This document shows positions 22,408-35,612 of a stretch of DNA of 64,000 nt, in pieces. How positions within the stretch are numbered: the stretch's first letter is position 1; each line of letters begins with the position of its first letter. A program made the translations under genes and the position numbers. Origin of the DNA: Salvia splendens (Eukaryota; Streptophyta; Magnoliopsida; Lamiales; Lamiaceae); NCBI RefSeq assembly GCF_004379255.2, contig NC_056051.1:7776062-7840061 (forward strand). The letters run 5' to 3'. Below the pieces are notes generated by a model, which did no database searches, had not been told where the DNA came from, and saw nothing but the letters and a program-made list of their open reading frames with translations.

Positions 22408-24619
22408 ATGGCAATGGCAATGGCGGAAAGTTCAGCTACTGCCGCGGAGAGCTACGCGATGCAACCTGAATCTCCACTAGTAAACGACACTGCCGTCAGG
22501 GGATGCGTTGACTTCAAAGGCCGCCGCGTTCTCCACTCCAAATCCGGATGCTGGAAATCCGCTTCCTTCATCATAGGTAGACACATGATTGCGTTCCTAA
22601 TGTTTCGATTTTGTTCTATTAATTTCATTTTTATGTTGATAATTGTTTGAAGGCGTTGAAATGGCGGAGAGATTTGCTTACTATGGAATCAGTTCGAATC
22701 TGGTGAGCTATCTGACCGGTCCGCTAGGCCAGTCCACGGCGGCCGCGGCGGCGAACGTCAACGCGTGGGCGGGGACGGCGTCGCTCACGCCGTTGCTCGG
22801 CGCCTTCGTCGCCGATTCGTTTCTCGGGAGATATTGGACGATTATCGCTGCCTCTCTCCTCTACATCTTGGTAATCAAATCGATTTGTGTTTTGTGATTT
22901 ATGATCTGCAATCGATTGTTGAACATTGATTATCATCGATTCAGATTTTGATGAAGCGAATGCTAAAATTTTGGTTCACTGTCTGTCTGTATCAGCAGCT
23001 CTCAAATCAAATCAATTTAGCTGATTTCTGGAATTGGATTGTGTCTTTATGATTTTCTAGCTGCAATCGGTAGTTGAGCATTTGATTTATCATTTAGTGA
23101 CTGAAAAAATGTTGAATTTTTGGATCGAATCAATTTTGCTGATTTTTGAAATTGAGTTGTGTTTTTATGATTTATATGCTTGTTGAACATTTGATTATCA
23201 TTGATTTATCATTTAGTGATTGAAAAAACTGTTGAAATTGTGGATCATTGCAGGGATTAGGTTCACTGTCAGTATCAGCAGCTCTCACTCAATTCGATTC
23301 CTCATCTCCTCCTCTGATTGGTGTGATTTTCTTCTTCTTCGCGCTGTATTTAGTTGCATTTGCAGTAGGCGGCCACAAGCCTTGCTTGCAGGCATTTGGA
23401 GCTGACCAGTTTGATGATGAGAATGTGAAAGAGGTCCAATCAAAGAGCTCATTCTTCAACTGGTGGAATTTTTGCTTGTGTATTAGCACTGTGTTAGGTT
23501 TGTTAGTCTTGACCTACATTCAAGAGAATCTGAGTTGGGAACTCGGCTTTGGAATCCCCTGCATCGTGATGTGTTTTGCGCTGTTTGTGTTCCTGTTTGG
23601 GATTGGGACCTACAGATTCCGTGCGAAGAGTGATGGGAGGAATCCATTTGTGCAAATCACTCGTATCCTCGTGAGAGCTCTGAAAAACCGGCATGCTGCT
23701 GCCCCCGAAGATTTGGCTATTGAGGAGGAGGAGGCTCACTTTAGGTAAATTGTGCATACTCTTGGATGAAGTTGTATTGTCGTTGTTGTTTTTGTTACGA
23801 TTATGTGGTGTTTGTGCTAGGTTTCTTGATCACGGGTCGCTAGAGTCTAATGGAGACGAAGCTTGTGATATCGAAGATGCAAAGGCGATTCTAAAGCTTC
23901 TCCCAATATGTTTAGCATGTTTGCCTTTCGCCGTTGTGTATCAACAATCCACAACACTCTTCACCAAGCAAGGAGCCACAATGGACCGCCACATAACCAG
24001 CAACTTCCAGATCCCAGCAGCCGCCCTCCAGGCCTTTACGCCCGGATCCATCATCCTCTTCGTTCCATTCTACGAACGTGTCCTAATCCCCCTAGCCAGA
24101 TCCATAACCCAAAAACCAACCGGCATATCACTCCTCCAAAGAATAGGCACCGGCCTAGTTCTTGGCATAGTTTGTATGGTCGTTGCAGGCTTCACCGAAA
24201 GAAAACGCTTGGAGACTGCTCTTGAACATGGGATGTTTGACTTGCCTAAGGAGACTGTCCCGATGAGCATATGGTGGCTGGTGCCTCAGTACTTAATTAT
24301 GGGGGTTGCTGATGTGTTGACGTTCGTTGGCCTTCAGGAATTCTTCTACGATCAAGTTCCCGGTGGGCTGAAAAGTATGGGGCTTGCTCTGTCCTTTGGT
24401 GTGGCCGGGATTGGTGGCTTCTTGAGCAGTTTCTTGGTGTCTGTGGTGGACAAGGCCACGGGTGGACGCGGCCAAGATAGTTGGTTGTCGGATAACTTGA
24501 ATCGGGCTCATCTCGACTACTTCTATTGGCTGCTGGCAGGGCTTAATGCATTGTCTGTTGTCTTGTTTGTCTACTTTGCTAAATCTTATGTTTGTAGCAA
24601 GAGAAGAAGCACCGTGTGA
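22408..24619 (+). CDS. NPF5: NRT1/PTR family transporter (NPF5-type), copy 2, intact
   Basis: Exons: 22408-22576, 22653-22870, 23254-23744, 23821-24619. They total 1677 nt and 558 residues, with the same phases (1, 0, 2) as copy 1. The leader has three tandem Met-Ala pairs at the start, so translation might also begin at the third ATG. ExxER is at residues 59-63 (EMAER), followed by [40 protein letters not shown] lies in exon 3, and [22 protein letters not shown] and [20 protein letters not shown] in exon 4. It is a polytopic membrane carrier driven by protons. It lies in tandem with copy 1 and with the ruined copy 3, which it resembles closely in both exons and introns (for example CTGACCGGTCC.CTAGGCCAGTC), so copies 2 and 3 are the younger duplicate pair. 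Confidence 0.93.
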
Positions 24620-25141
24620 AATTGCTGAGGTTTTGTGTTCCTCTAAAATATTCTTTCAAATCATATGGAGTATGTTTTCTAACATGTGTGTGTAAATCAC
24701 CATGATAAAATCATGTTACTTTCATGCTATGAGTAAAATAATTTAGTAAACTGTTTAATCCACTTATTTAAAATAAATAAATAAAATTAAATAAGAAATA
24801 AATTACAGACAAAATGAGCCTTTATATAGCGGAGGCCGGAGAAAAGGAACACCATTGAAGATATTTGTGTATCAACTATTAATATTATTTACAGTAGTTG
24901 ACAATACTTATAATACTACAATTTAAATATTTGGCATGCAGAACATTTTTCTGTTAATATGTCAAGTAATCACTAAAAAATTAACACTCGTGCAAAATTT
25001 ACTTATTAATCAATTGAGATTTGATCGTTGCATATAACCAACTCTGCATTTTTTTTAAAAAAAGCTTCCAATTCCATTGCTATATTTTTGCTGAAGAAAT
25101 GAACACCTCGTCCTCACATTCCGACGTAACAAAGGAGAGAG
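24620..25141. other. 3' flank of NPF copy 2 and former promoter of copy 3
   Basis: AT-rich DNA with no gene. Its right edge (GAGAGAGAGC) is the sequence that originally joined directly to the leader of NPF copy 3, now 5.3 kb away. Confidence 0.5.
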
Positions 25142-25146
25142 AGAGC

Positions 25147-25609
25147 TGTTAGAAGTGCCTGCAAAGATGATCAAGCAACGGCTTGCCATGTGAAGTTGGC
25201 TGATGAGAAGCATGCAAGCGATGGAGTGTCCTGTGCACGAGAGAAAGCAGCTGGAGGCTCCACACAAGCTGTCTCCTCGCAAGCAAGCAAGACACGAGCT
25301 GAACTCGTGATTGTACCAGAGAGCACAGCTCAGATTGGGGACCATTTGTGTACTTGGAGAGACGTGGTCATTAGAGGATTAAAGAAGAAAGTAGCTTAGT
25401 TGAGTTTGTTATGATTAAGAGTTGTAATCTTGTTTTTGTCTTGTACTAGATAGATTAGTGTAGCCTTCTAGATTGTTCTCATGCTACTAATATGTAAGAG
25501 CTCGTTGTAGCAACTAACTTAATCGAATGAAACAGCAATTCCAGTTACAAACTTTTGAGAAAACAATGCAGTGCTACTTTTTCTTCTCCAATGTTTGTGC
25601 ATGTTTTCA
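25147..25609 (+). repeat. 5' LTR of Copia-A
   Basis: 463 bp, TG...CA ends. Near-identical to 29982-30444. Confidence 0.95.
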
Positions 25610-25683
25610 TCGTATCAGAGCAGGATCCTCTTGATTCTGTCTCTCCTACTTCTTGAATACTTTTTTTTTTATTTCTTTTCAAA

Positions 25684-28600
25684 ATGGCAGAGACTGATGA
25701 AACAATTCCCTTGGCAACACTGACACCTCTTTTCTCTCAGTTGCCTCCAATCTCAGTTAAGTTAAACGATGGAAACTTTCTCATGTGGCAACAACAAGTA
25801 GATGTAGCCGTATATGGCTATGGCCTTGAAGGCTTTCTCACTGGAGAATCTGACCCTCCCTAAAGGCAGATCCCAGATGCAAATTGTGAAGCAATGTTGG
25901 TGAATCCGGCCTTTGTGGCATGGCAAAGGCAAGATAGGAGAGTGGCTGGATGGCTCTTGTCCTCACTATCTGAAAATGCTTTGACCTTGGTGGTTGTGCT
26001 TAGATCTGCAAGAGATATCTGGAGAGTACTTGAAACTAATTTTGCAAGCTGCTCAACTGCTAAAGTGATGCAATATAGGCAACAAATGCAGAATTTGAAG
26101 AAAGATGGCCTGACTATGACTGAGTATTTAGGTAAAATGAGAATCTATTTTGATTTGCTTAGTTCTGTTGGATGCAGAATATCAGAAGGAGAACAGGTGT
26201 TGCAAAGGTCTTGGCCAAGATTATGATCCAGCTGTCTGTGCAGTCACTTCAAGATCAGATCCATGGAATATTGGTGATGTGAGTGCCTTCTTGCTCAGTT
26301 TTGAGTCTAGGATGGAGACAACCAGAGCTCACTCAGCAAGCTCAGAGGGATCACAACCTACTCTCAATCTTATTCACCATCAGTCAGGGCAGAAAAGGGA
26401 TCTGCACAACTCCAACAACAGCAGGTTTGAATCTGGATATGGAAGAGGTTTTGGAGGAAGGAACCAGAGAGGTGGCCGTGGTGGTAGATTTTTTGGAAGA
26501 GGAGCCAGCAAAATAGTATGTCAACTTTGTGAAAAACCTGGACACTCTATAGCCAAATGCTGGCACAGATTTGAGCAGAACTACACACCACCTCAGCCTC
26601 AGTTCAGAGGGAGAGCAGCAGTAACAAGGATTCTTCTATCCCTCAGCTCATCTAGTCCAATCTGTTCCAAGATCTCCATCGAGCACTTTCTCAGTGGCTG
26701 CTCCATCTGAGTTCAATTATGGCTCGAATTCCTCATCAAGATGGTATCCAGATTCAGGGGCTACTCACCATGTGTCAAATGATCTTAACAACCTCAAAAT
26801 AAGCTCATAGTACACTGGCGGTAATAACCTCTTGCTTGGTAATGGAGATGCTGTTAATATTGCAAATATTGGAGAGTCTGTTTTTAAATCTCATTCAGGC
26901 AATTTTTTTAGAAAACCCCATCTTAAAAACCTGCTACGTGTTCCTAACATCACTAAAAACTTGCTTAGTGTGTCCAAATTTGCTCAAGACAACTCTGTCT
27001 TCTTTGAATTTCACCCAAACTTCTATTTTGTTAAGGATCTGAGCACCAGAGAAGTTGTGCTCAAAGGAACCCTTGAGAGAGGTCTTTATCATTTCCTAGT
27101 TGACCATTCTCCAATCAAGAGAAGCACTAGCTCCAACTCTTCTTCCAATCAAGGATTCCCAGCAGTCCATTCACTGAGCATGGCCAACTCTATGACTAGC
27201 AGTAGCTCTTCCCATGTTCCTAGTCAACTTTTGTCCTTGTGGCATAGTAGATTAGGACATCCTACTCTTGATGTAGTGAAGCTTGCTCTTAATAGTTGTA
27301 ATATCCCCTATGATGAAATGAAAAATTCTTCACTTTGCTTTCCATATTCTATCTCAAAGGCTCACAGATTGCCTTATTCTCATTCCACTTCAGAGTCTCT
27401 TTTTCCTCTTGAACTTGTTCACAGTGACCTTTGGGGTCCATCCCCTATTATGTCTAGAAATGGATATTTTTATTATGTGTCATTTGTTGATCACTTCTCT
27501 AGGTTCACTTGGATCTTTCTACTCAAAAACAAAAGTAATGTCACTGCAGTTTTTAAACAGTTCAAAACAATGGTTGAAAATCTTTGAAGCTCCAAAATTA
27601 AAACCTTGCAGTCAGACTGGGGAGGTGAGTTTCAAGGTCTAGTTCATTTCCTTAAGGAGTGTGGGATTGTTCACAGGGTTTCTTGTCCATACACACCACA
27701 ACAAAATGGCCTAGCTGAAAGAAAATATATGCACATAGTTGAGACCGGTCTGGCTCTACTAGCTCAATCTTTCTTGCCTCAATGTTTTTGGGATGATGCT
27801 TTCACTACTGTTGTCCATTTGATCAACCTTATGCCATCAAAAACCATCAAAAACTCATCCCCTTATCAAAGGCTCTTCCTCAAGAAACCTGATTATTCTG
27901 CCTTAAAATTTTTTGGCTGTCTGTGTTTCTCTTTCACTAGGCCTTATAACAAACACAAATTGGAGTTTAGATCTGTCAAGGGCACATTCCTAGGGTATAG
28001 CCCTTCCTACAAGGGTTATAAGGCTCTACTTCCGGATGGGAAAGTAATCATAACCAGAGACATCATCTTTGATGAGTCCTTCTTTCCTTTTCAACATGCT
28101 TCTGCTGCTCAGCCTAAATCCTCTAATCCCCCTGCCTCATATGTCATCAATCATCATCTGTTCCTTCTCAGCTCATTCCCATCCCTCACCAGTTCCCTTC
28201 CCCTGCTACCAGTTCTTCTCATTTATCATCACCTCTCACAGCTTCATCTGCCTCAGATTCAGCTTCATCCAATCTTCAGCCTAATTCTGATCCTAGCAGC
28301 CCAGATGTTCACCCATCTGATCAGCCCCATCCTGAACCTGTTTCCAATCTTTCTTTAGATCCTGTTCAGCCAACTCACTCCATGACAACCAGATCAAAAT
28401 CTGGTATTTTCAAGCCCAAAATCTTCACTGTCACCACCCCTTCTTCCTTTTTGCCTAAATCTGCCATTGAAGCCTTACTTATTCCTGTCTGGAAATCTGT
28501 TATGCTGAATGAATTTATGGTTCTCCTTAAAAAATAAAACTTGGATTTTAACAACTTTCCCACCAGGCAAAAATCTTATTGGTTGTACTTGGATTTTTAA

Positions 28601-29980
28601 GATCAAATTGCATCTGTCTGGGGCCATTGCTAGACATAAGGCTAGACTAGTTGCTCAAGGATTCTCTCAACAGCCTGGGTTTGACTTCACTGAAACTTTT
28701 AGCCAGGTTGTGAAGCCTGCTACTATAAGGATTATTCTGAGCATAGCAGTTTCTTTAGGCTGGAATGTTACTCACCTTGATGTGAACAATGCTTTCTTGA
28801 ATGGTGAATTGAAAGAAGACATTTACATGAAGCAGCCTCTAGGTTTTGAACAAAGTGAACCTCATCTTGTTTGCAAGCTAAATAAGGCTATTTATGGTCT
28901 AAAGCAGGCTTCTAGAGCATGGTTCTTTACTGTTCACTCTACTCTTCTCACTCTAGGCTTCTCTCAGTCACGAGCAGATGCCTCAATGTTTTTCAGACAG
29001 TAGGGCGAGGAGGTGATTTATCTATGACATGTTAATTACTGGTAATGCTCCGCACTCTATTCAGCTTGTTATCTCTCAATTAAACTCTTCTTTCTCTTTA
29101 AAAGATCTTGGGGAGGTGAGCTTATTCTTGGGAGTTGAAGTAGTTAAAACTACTGATAATGGATTTCATCTCTCTCAGTCCAATTACATCAAAGATCTCC
29201 TAAAGAGAGCTAATATGACAGGAGCTAAAGGATGTCCAACTCCCATGGTATCTAGCTGTGAGTTGAGCAAGAATACTGGTGAGCCTATATCTGATCCAAT
29301 GCTTTACAGAAGTGTTGTTGGAGCACTACAATATGCAGCAATCACTCGTCCAGATATCAATTTTGTTGTCAATAAAGTCAGTCAGTACATGGCAAATCCA
29401 TTGGATACTCATTGGAGAGCGGTGAAAAGAATCATGAGATATCTATCTGGAACACTTGATTATGGGATTCAAATTCACAGATCAAATGGAGACATTTCAG
29501 CCTTCTCTGATTCTGATTGGGCAGCTGATGTTGATGACATGAGATCAACAACTGGAGTGTGTGCTTATCATGGGAGAAACTTGATATCTTGGTGTGTGAA
29601 GAAACAGACTGTGGTGGCAAGATCAAGCACTGAAGCTGGATATAGAAGCTTGGCTCAAGAGGCATCAGAAGTGACTTGGCTGACTTCATTGCTCAGTGAG
29701 TTGAGGATCAAGAAAAGACATGCTCCAGTGATCTGGGTAGATAATATGAGTGCCATTTCTTTGGCATCAAATCCAGTTCTTCATGCAAGAACTAAACATA
29801 TAGAATTGGATATGCATTTCGTTCGTGACAAGGTGTTGAATAATGTACTAGAATTGAGACATGTGCCAACTGGAGATCAGATAGCTGATATCTTTACTAA
29901 ACCACTGAGCCATCAATCCTTTGTGAAGCTGAGAGAACGTTTGGGACTTGTTTCTCTAGCCTCCCTCGGATTGAGAGGGC
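25684..29980 (+). pseudogene. Copia-A gag-pol polyprotein, broken
   Basis: Gag starts at the ATG at 25684 (MAETDETIPLATLTPLFSQL), with a TAA at about 25861 and a frame change near 26200. The zinc knuckle CQLCEKPGHSIAKC is at 26519-26560. The protease DSGATHH is at about 26751, with a stop soon after at about 26808. The pre-integrase WHSRLGHP is at 27240. The integrase core reads HSDLWGP and SDWGGEF, with an in-frame TGA near 27587. RT has QVVKPATIRIILSIA, DVNNAFLNGELKEDIYM and YGLKQASRAW. The YVDD catalytic box is lost: after MFFRQ there is a TAG, and the bases that should encode Tyr-Val and the first Asp are deleted at about 29018-29024, while the following DMLITG survives out of frame. RNase H (29490-29940) is open. 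The element cannot make its own reverse transcriptase. Confidence 0.9.
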
Positions 29981-29981
29981 G

Positions 29982-30444
29982 TGTTAGAAGTGCCTGCAAA
30001 GATGATCAAGCAACGGCTTGCCATGTGAAGTTGGCTGATGAGAAGCATGCAAGCGATGGAGTGTCCTGTGCACGAGAGAAAGCAGCTGGAGGCTCCACAC
30101 AAGCTGTCTCCTCGCAAGCAAGCAAGACACGAGCTGAACTCGTGATTGTACTAGAGAGCACAGCTCAGATTGGGGACCATTTGTGTACTTGGAGAGACGT
30201 GGTCATTAGAGTATTAAAGAAGAAAGTAGCTTAGTTGAGTTTGTTATGATTAAGAGTTGTAATCTTGTTTTTGTCTTGTACTAGATAGATTAGTGTAGCC
30301 TTCTAGATTGTTCTCATGCTACTAATATGTAAGAGCTCGTTGTAGCAACTAACTTAATCGAATGAAACAGCAATTCCAGTTACAAACTTTTGAGAAAACA
30401 ATGCAGTGCTACTTCTTCTTCTCCAATGTTTGTGCATGTTTTCA
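29982..30444 (+). repeat. 3' LTR of Copia-A
   Basis: 463 bp. By eye it differs from the 5' LTR at three bases (a C/T, a G/T and a T/C). It is followed by the AGAGC target duplication. Confidence 0.95.
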
Positions 30445-31266
30445 AGAGCGACGCAATGGATGGTGAAGCTCCGCTATTATGCGATAACGCCAGGGGATGT
30501 GTTGACTTCAAGGCCGCAGCGTTCTCCGCTCCAAAACCGGATGCATGAAATCTGCTTCCTTCATCATAGGTAGCTTTTAATTGGTGCGTCGCTGCTGTTA
30601 CATTTCATTTTTATTTACTATTGATATATATTTGTTTGAAGGCGTTGAAATGGCGGAGAGAATTGCTTACTATGGAATCTGTTCCAATCTGGTGAGCTAT
30701 CTGACCGGTCCACTAGGCCAGTCCACGGCGGCGAACGTCAACGCGTGGGCGGGAACGACATCGCTCACGCCGTTGCTTGGCGCATTCGTCGCCGATTCCT
30801 TTCTAGGGAGATATTGGACGATCATCGTTGCCTCTATCCTCTACATCTTGGTAATCGAATCGATTTAGGTTTTGTGATTTTTGAGCTGCGATTGCTTGTT
30901 GAACATTGATTGTCATTGATTTGGATAGTGATTGAACTGGATCATGCTTAGAGGCTAGGTGCACTCTCTGTATTTGCTGCTCTCAATCAAATCTTTTCAG
31001 CTGGTTTTTTGAATTGGATTATGTTTTTATGATATACCATTTGCTTGTTTAACATTTAGTGAATGATAAAACTGTTGGAATTGGGGATTATTTTAGGGAT
31101 TAGGTTCAATTTCTGTGTCAGCAGCTCTCACTCCGTCTAATTCCTCAGCTCCTACTCGGATTGATGTGATATTTTTCTTCTTCGCGTTGTATTTAGTCTC
31201 ATTTGCAGTAGGCGGCCACAAGCCTTTCTTGCAGGCGTTCGGAGCTGACCAGTTTGATGACGAGAA

Positions 31267-31595
31267 TGTTAGCATCGTTGGCTGATCAAGCATGGCAGAG
31301 GTGCATGCATATGTATGGTGGAGCTGCAGACCACTTGATCAAGATGCATGGTTTGTAACTAGCCGTTGGAGTTAGTTTCAACCAACTCAACAAGATCTTG
31401 TGAAGATCTCATTCACTTGATCTCTAGCTTAAATAGTTAGTTAGATGAACTCATTTGTGGATGTGTAATTCTGTTGTAAACATTCACTACTCTCAATAAG
31501 ATTTATTCTTCGATTTTCTCCATAGCAGAAAGTTCATCTTCTTCTACAAACTTAAGTTTCTTCATCTTGTTTTCTTCATATACCTTATATCTTCA
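31267..31595 (+). repeat. 5' LTR of Copia-B
   Basis: 329 bp, TG...CA ends. It lacks the 7 bp present near the start of the 3' LTR. Confidence 0.95.
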
Positions 31596-31642
31596 ATTGG
31601 CGCTGTCCGGTGGGAAGATTCGAACGATCTCAAAGGATAGCA

Positions 31643-34600
31643 ATGGCGGCACGTCTTGATGCTGAAAAATTCACGGGCAAGAATGACTACAGCTTATGGA
31701 AAATGAAAATGCGAGCCATTCTTGTGCAGCAGGGTTTGGCTGCTGCTCTGACCCCAGCCGACGCAGATGCGAAGGGAAAAACTCCTTCTCTCGACGAAAA
31801 AGCTCAAGCTAAGCTCGATGAAATTCTCCTCAAGACACATAGTGCAGTAGTCTTGTGCCTTGGAGACAAGGCTTTGAGAGAGGTGCAAGCAGAGACCACC
31901 GCCGCTGGAATTTTGAAGAAGCTTGATGAGGTATATCTGGCAAAATCTTTGGCTAACCGTCTCTATATGAAGAAAAGGTTGTATTCTTATAATTTCTTGG
32001 AAGACTTCTACAAATCTATAGATGACCTTGAGGCTGTTGATGTCAAGATTGCTGATGAGGACAAGGCCATTTTAGTGCTCAATGCTCTCTCCAATTCATA
32101 TGATCAAATGAGGGATGCTATTTTGTACGGGAGAGATAAGAAAATTACCTTTGTTGAAGTCCATGCCGCGCTCATGGCCAAGGAATTATAGAAGGGATCA
32201 ATGACAAGATCATATCCACAGCCAAAATCTCTACACATCAAGAAGTTTAGTAAGAACAAGTTCAAAAAGAAGAATGGAGAATCAAAGGCTGAGGGCTCTG
32301 GATTTAAAGAAACTCGTTCTTGCCATTGATGCAAGAAGCCAGGGCATTTAAAACGAGACTGCTATGCATGGAAGAAGAAGCAGGCTAGTGAATGGAATTC
32401 TCACTCAAATAATGTGAATGGTGAGGCTGATGAGGTGCCTGAAGTTATGAATGTGACAGATAAATGTGAAAAAGGGTTCTGGATAATGGACTCCGGTTGC
32501 TCATTTCATATGTGTCCCACAAGAGATTGGTTTCAGGAGGCACAAGGGACTGTGCTTCTTGGAAACAATCAGACATGCTGCATCAGAGGGATACGAAGCA
32601 TCATGTTGAGAATTGATGATGGATCTATCAAGGTGCTATCAGATGTCAGATACATTCCTGAAGTCAAAAGAAACTTGATTTCTCTGGGGACTTTGGAGCA
32701 GAAAGGATATTCCTTCATATCACAACATGGTGAGATGCAGAAATGTAAGGGTTCTCAGGTCAAGATGGTTGCTAGAAGGAATGGTAGCCTATACTATCTT
32801 CAGGTTGCAGTCATTGAAGGAGAGTCACACTCAGTCACCACACCAGATTTGAGAATCTGGCATCAGAGATTAGGACATCTAGCAGAGAGAAGTTTGAAAG
32901 CATTGGTCAAAATGGGTATGATAGAGGCCAGGGCAGAGGAAAGAATGGAGGTTTGTGAGGATTGCTTGCTGGGAAAGTCCAAGAAACAAAGCTTTCCGAC
33001 AGGTAAACACACCTCCACATCTCCTCTAGACTATATACATTCAGGCCTTTGGGGCCCTGCACTAGTCAAGAGTTTAGGTGGAGGGATGTATTACATGTCA
33101 ATCATTGATGATTGGTCAAGGAAGGTCTGGGTGTACATATTGAAAGAAAAATATGATGCATTCAAAACATTTAAAGATTGGTGTATAGAGGTTAGTAATG
33201 AGAAAGGCTCTACACCAAAGGTCTTGAGAACAGAGAATGGACTAGAGTATTTGTCCAGAGAGTTTAATCTTTTTTGTCAAGAGAAAGGGATCAAGAGACA
33301 CAAGACTGTCCCAGCAAACCCTCAACAAAATGGGGTTGCTGAGAGAATGAATCGAACATTGCTTGAGAGAGTAAGATGTATGCTTTGTTCCTCTGGTGCA
33401 GGCAAGCATTTTTGGGCAGAAGCAGTCTCCACTGCTGCCTATTTGATCAATAAATGCCCAGCATCTGGAATAGGTGGTGCAGTTCCAGATGAAAGATGGT
33501 ATGGTGAGAAGTCAGATTATAGCAGACTCAAGCCTTTTGGCTGTACAGCGTTTACACATCAGAAGCAAGGAAAATTGAGTGCTAGAGCTCTCAAATGCAT
33601 CATGCTTGGATACCAAAAGGGTGTGAAAGGATATAGGCTCTGGTGTCTTGAGCCTGGTAATCAAAAGATATTGGTGAGTAGTGATGGTCTTCATTGAGCA
33701 CAAGATGCCTTTTCTGAACAAGAAAAATCAGTTTGGATCTATTTCTGAGGCTATGGAAGATGATGTTCACTTTGAGGTGGAGAGTGTTCACCTTGCTGGG
33801 AATGACTATGTTGATCTCCCTAATGCACAGAATGATGGTGATCAAAGTGAGATCACTGGTCCTATAAATGAAAGCTATGAACATATTGCTAAAGAAAGCT
33901 CAGATTCACAAGAAGATCTCAGAAATTATCAGTTGGCCAGGGACAGAACTAGAAGAACAAATGTCAGGCTCCCAGCTAGATTTAGAGACACTAAGATGCT
34001 TTTCTATGCTCTTCACATTGCTGAGCAGCAGGAATATTCAGAGCCTAGCTCCTATGCAGAGGCCATTACCGGTCTAGAATCAAAGCAGTGGATCCAAGCC
34101 ATGAGAGATGAGATAGACTCTCTACTCAAGAATAAAACATGGATTCTTGTGGACAAGGAAAAAATGAGAAAGGTGATTGGATGCAAATGGGTGATTGGAT
34201 GCAAATGGGTGTTCAAAAAGAAGATTGAATCAGCTCAGGCAGACAACATCAGATTCAAGGCAAGGCTGGTGGCCAAGGTCTTCAATCATCAAGAGGGAGT
34301 TGACTTCAATGAAGTATTCTCACCAGTTGTCAAGCATAACTCTATCAGAGTTCTGTTGGCTGTAGCTGCACATAAAGATTTTGAATTGGAGCAGCTTGAT
34401 GTCAAGACAGTCTTCTTGAATGGAGATTTGAATGAAACAATCTACATGGCATAACCCCAGGATTTTGAGGTCCCTGGATCAGAAGGAAAAGTTTTCATGC
34501 TCAAAAGGAGCTTGTATGGTCTCAAACAAAGCAGTAGACAATGGTACTTGAAGTTTGGAGAGAATCTGTCACAGCTAGGATTCTGTAGATCATTATATGA

Positions 34601-35579
34601 CATCTGCATTTTTGTGAAGAAGCAGAAGAATAAGGAGCCCATATATCTTCTATTGTATGTGGATGATATGTTAATATCAGGCAAGGATGTTAGTGTGATC
34701 AGAAAGATCAAGGGCCAGCTCAGTTCCATTTTTGAAATGAAAGATCTTTGAGCTGCCAAAAGAATACTAGGCATGGATATAATAAGACATAGAAGTAATG
34801 GGAAGCTATGGCTATTCCAAACTGACTACATCAACAAGTTTTTGAAGAAATTCAAGGCTGACAACATGAAGAGTACAACCATTCCCCTGGCAGCTGATTC
34901 CTTATTCCAACATAATTGGAAGTATGATGTACATGATGATTTGCACACGACCAGATATTGCTCATGTAATAAGCTCTACAAGCAGATACATGGTTGGTTA
35001 TGGAAGACAACACTGGAGTGGGTGTTTGAAGTGGATAATGAGATTCTGAATGGAGCTCAAAATCTTGGAATCCTATTCACTTCAGAAGGTGGAGCAAAGG
35101 GAGACCCTCTAGTTGGGTATTGTGACTCAGATTATGCAGCCAACATTGATACCAGAAGATCTCAGACAGGATATGTCTTCACTTTGTTTGGTTCGGCAAT
35201 TTGCTGGAAATCAAGCTTGCAGAGTGTAGTGACTTTGTCTACAACGGAGGCCGAGTATATGGCTCTCACTTCAACCGTAAAGGAAAGTAAGTGGTTGCTT
35301 GGTTTGGTCTCTGAGTTTGGCATAGATCAGAAATCAGTGGCTGTTCATTTTGACAACAATGGGGCGATTTGCTTGGCTAGGCATCAAATGTTTCATGAGC
35401 GTAGCAAGCACATCGACGTTCGACTCCATTTCATTAGAGATAAAGTTGAAAGAGGCAGGGTTAGGGTGATAAAGATTGATACAGCCCACAACCCTGCAGA
35501 TATGCTCACGAAGCCATTGAGCAAAGAGAAGTTTGAATATTGCTGTAGGCTTGTAGGCTTGCATAATATGAAGTTTTGA
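31643..35579 (+). pseudogene. Copia-B gag-pol polyprotein, broken
   Basis: Gag (MAARLDAEKFTGKNDYSLWK) runs from 31643 to a TAG at 32189. The zinc knuckle at 32321-32362 has a TGA between its first two cysteines (CH-stop-CKKPGHLKRDC). The long frame 32414-33697 carries protease (WIMDSGCSFHMC), pre-integrase (WHQRLGHLAERSL) and the integrase core. There the second catalytic Asp appears as Glu (RTENGLEY where the family has DNGLEY/DNGGEY). RT follows a frame change near 33690. It contains an 18-bp direct duplication (VIGCKWVIGCKWV, about 34171-34206), a TAA at 34453 and an intact YVDDMLISG. RNase H ([20 protein letters not shown]) runs to the stop at 35579. Not autonomous now. Confidence 0.9.
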
Positions 35580-35612
35580 GAACATGGAGCCATGAGCAGC
35601 CAAGCTGGACAT

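Larger units (their letters stand above)
25147..30444 (+). mobile_element. Copia-A: complete LTR retrotransposon, 5298 bp, young but defective
   Basis: LTRs 25147-25609 and 29982-30444 are both 463 bp, begin TGTTAGAAG and end TTTTCA, and differ at three positions by my reading. Perfect 5-bp duplications AGAGC flank it (25142-25146, 30445-30449). A primer-binding site like the initiator-Met tRNA type (TCGTATCAGAGCA, 25610-25622) follows the first LTR. The order protease, integrase, RT, RNase H shows Copia. It was inserted in the 5' leader of NPF copy 3, a few bases before its ATG. Confidence 0.95.
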
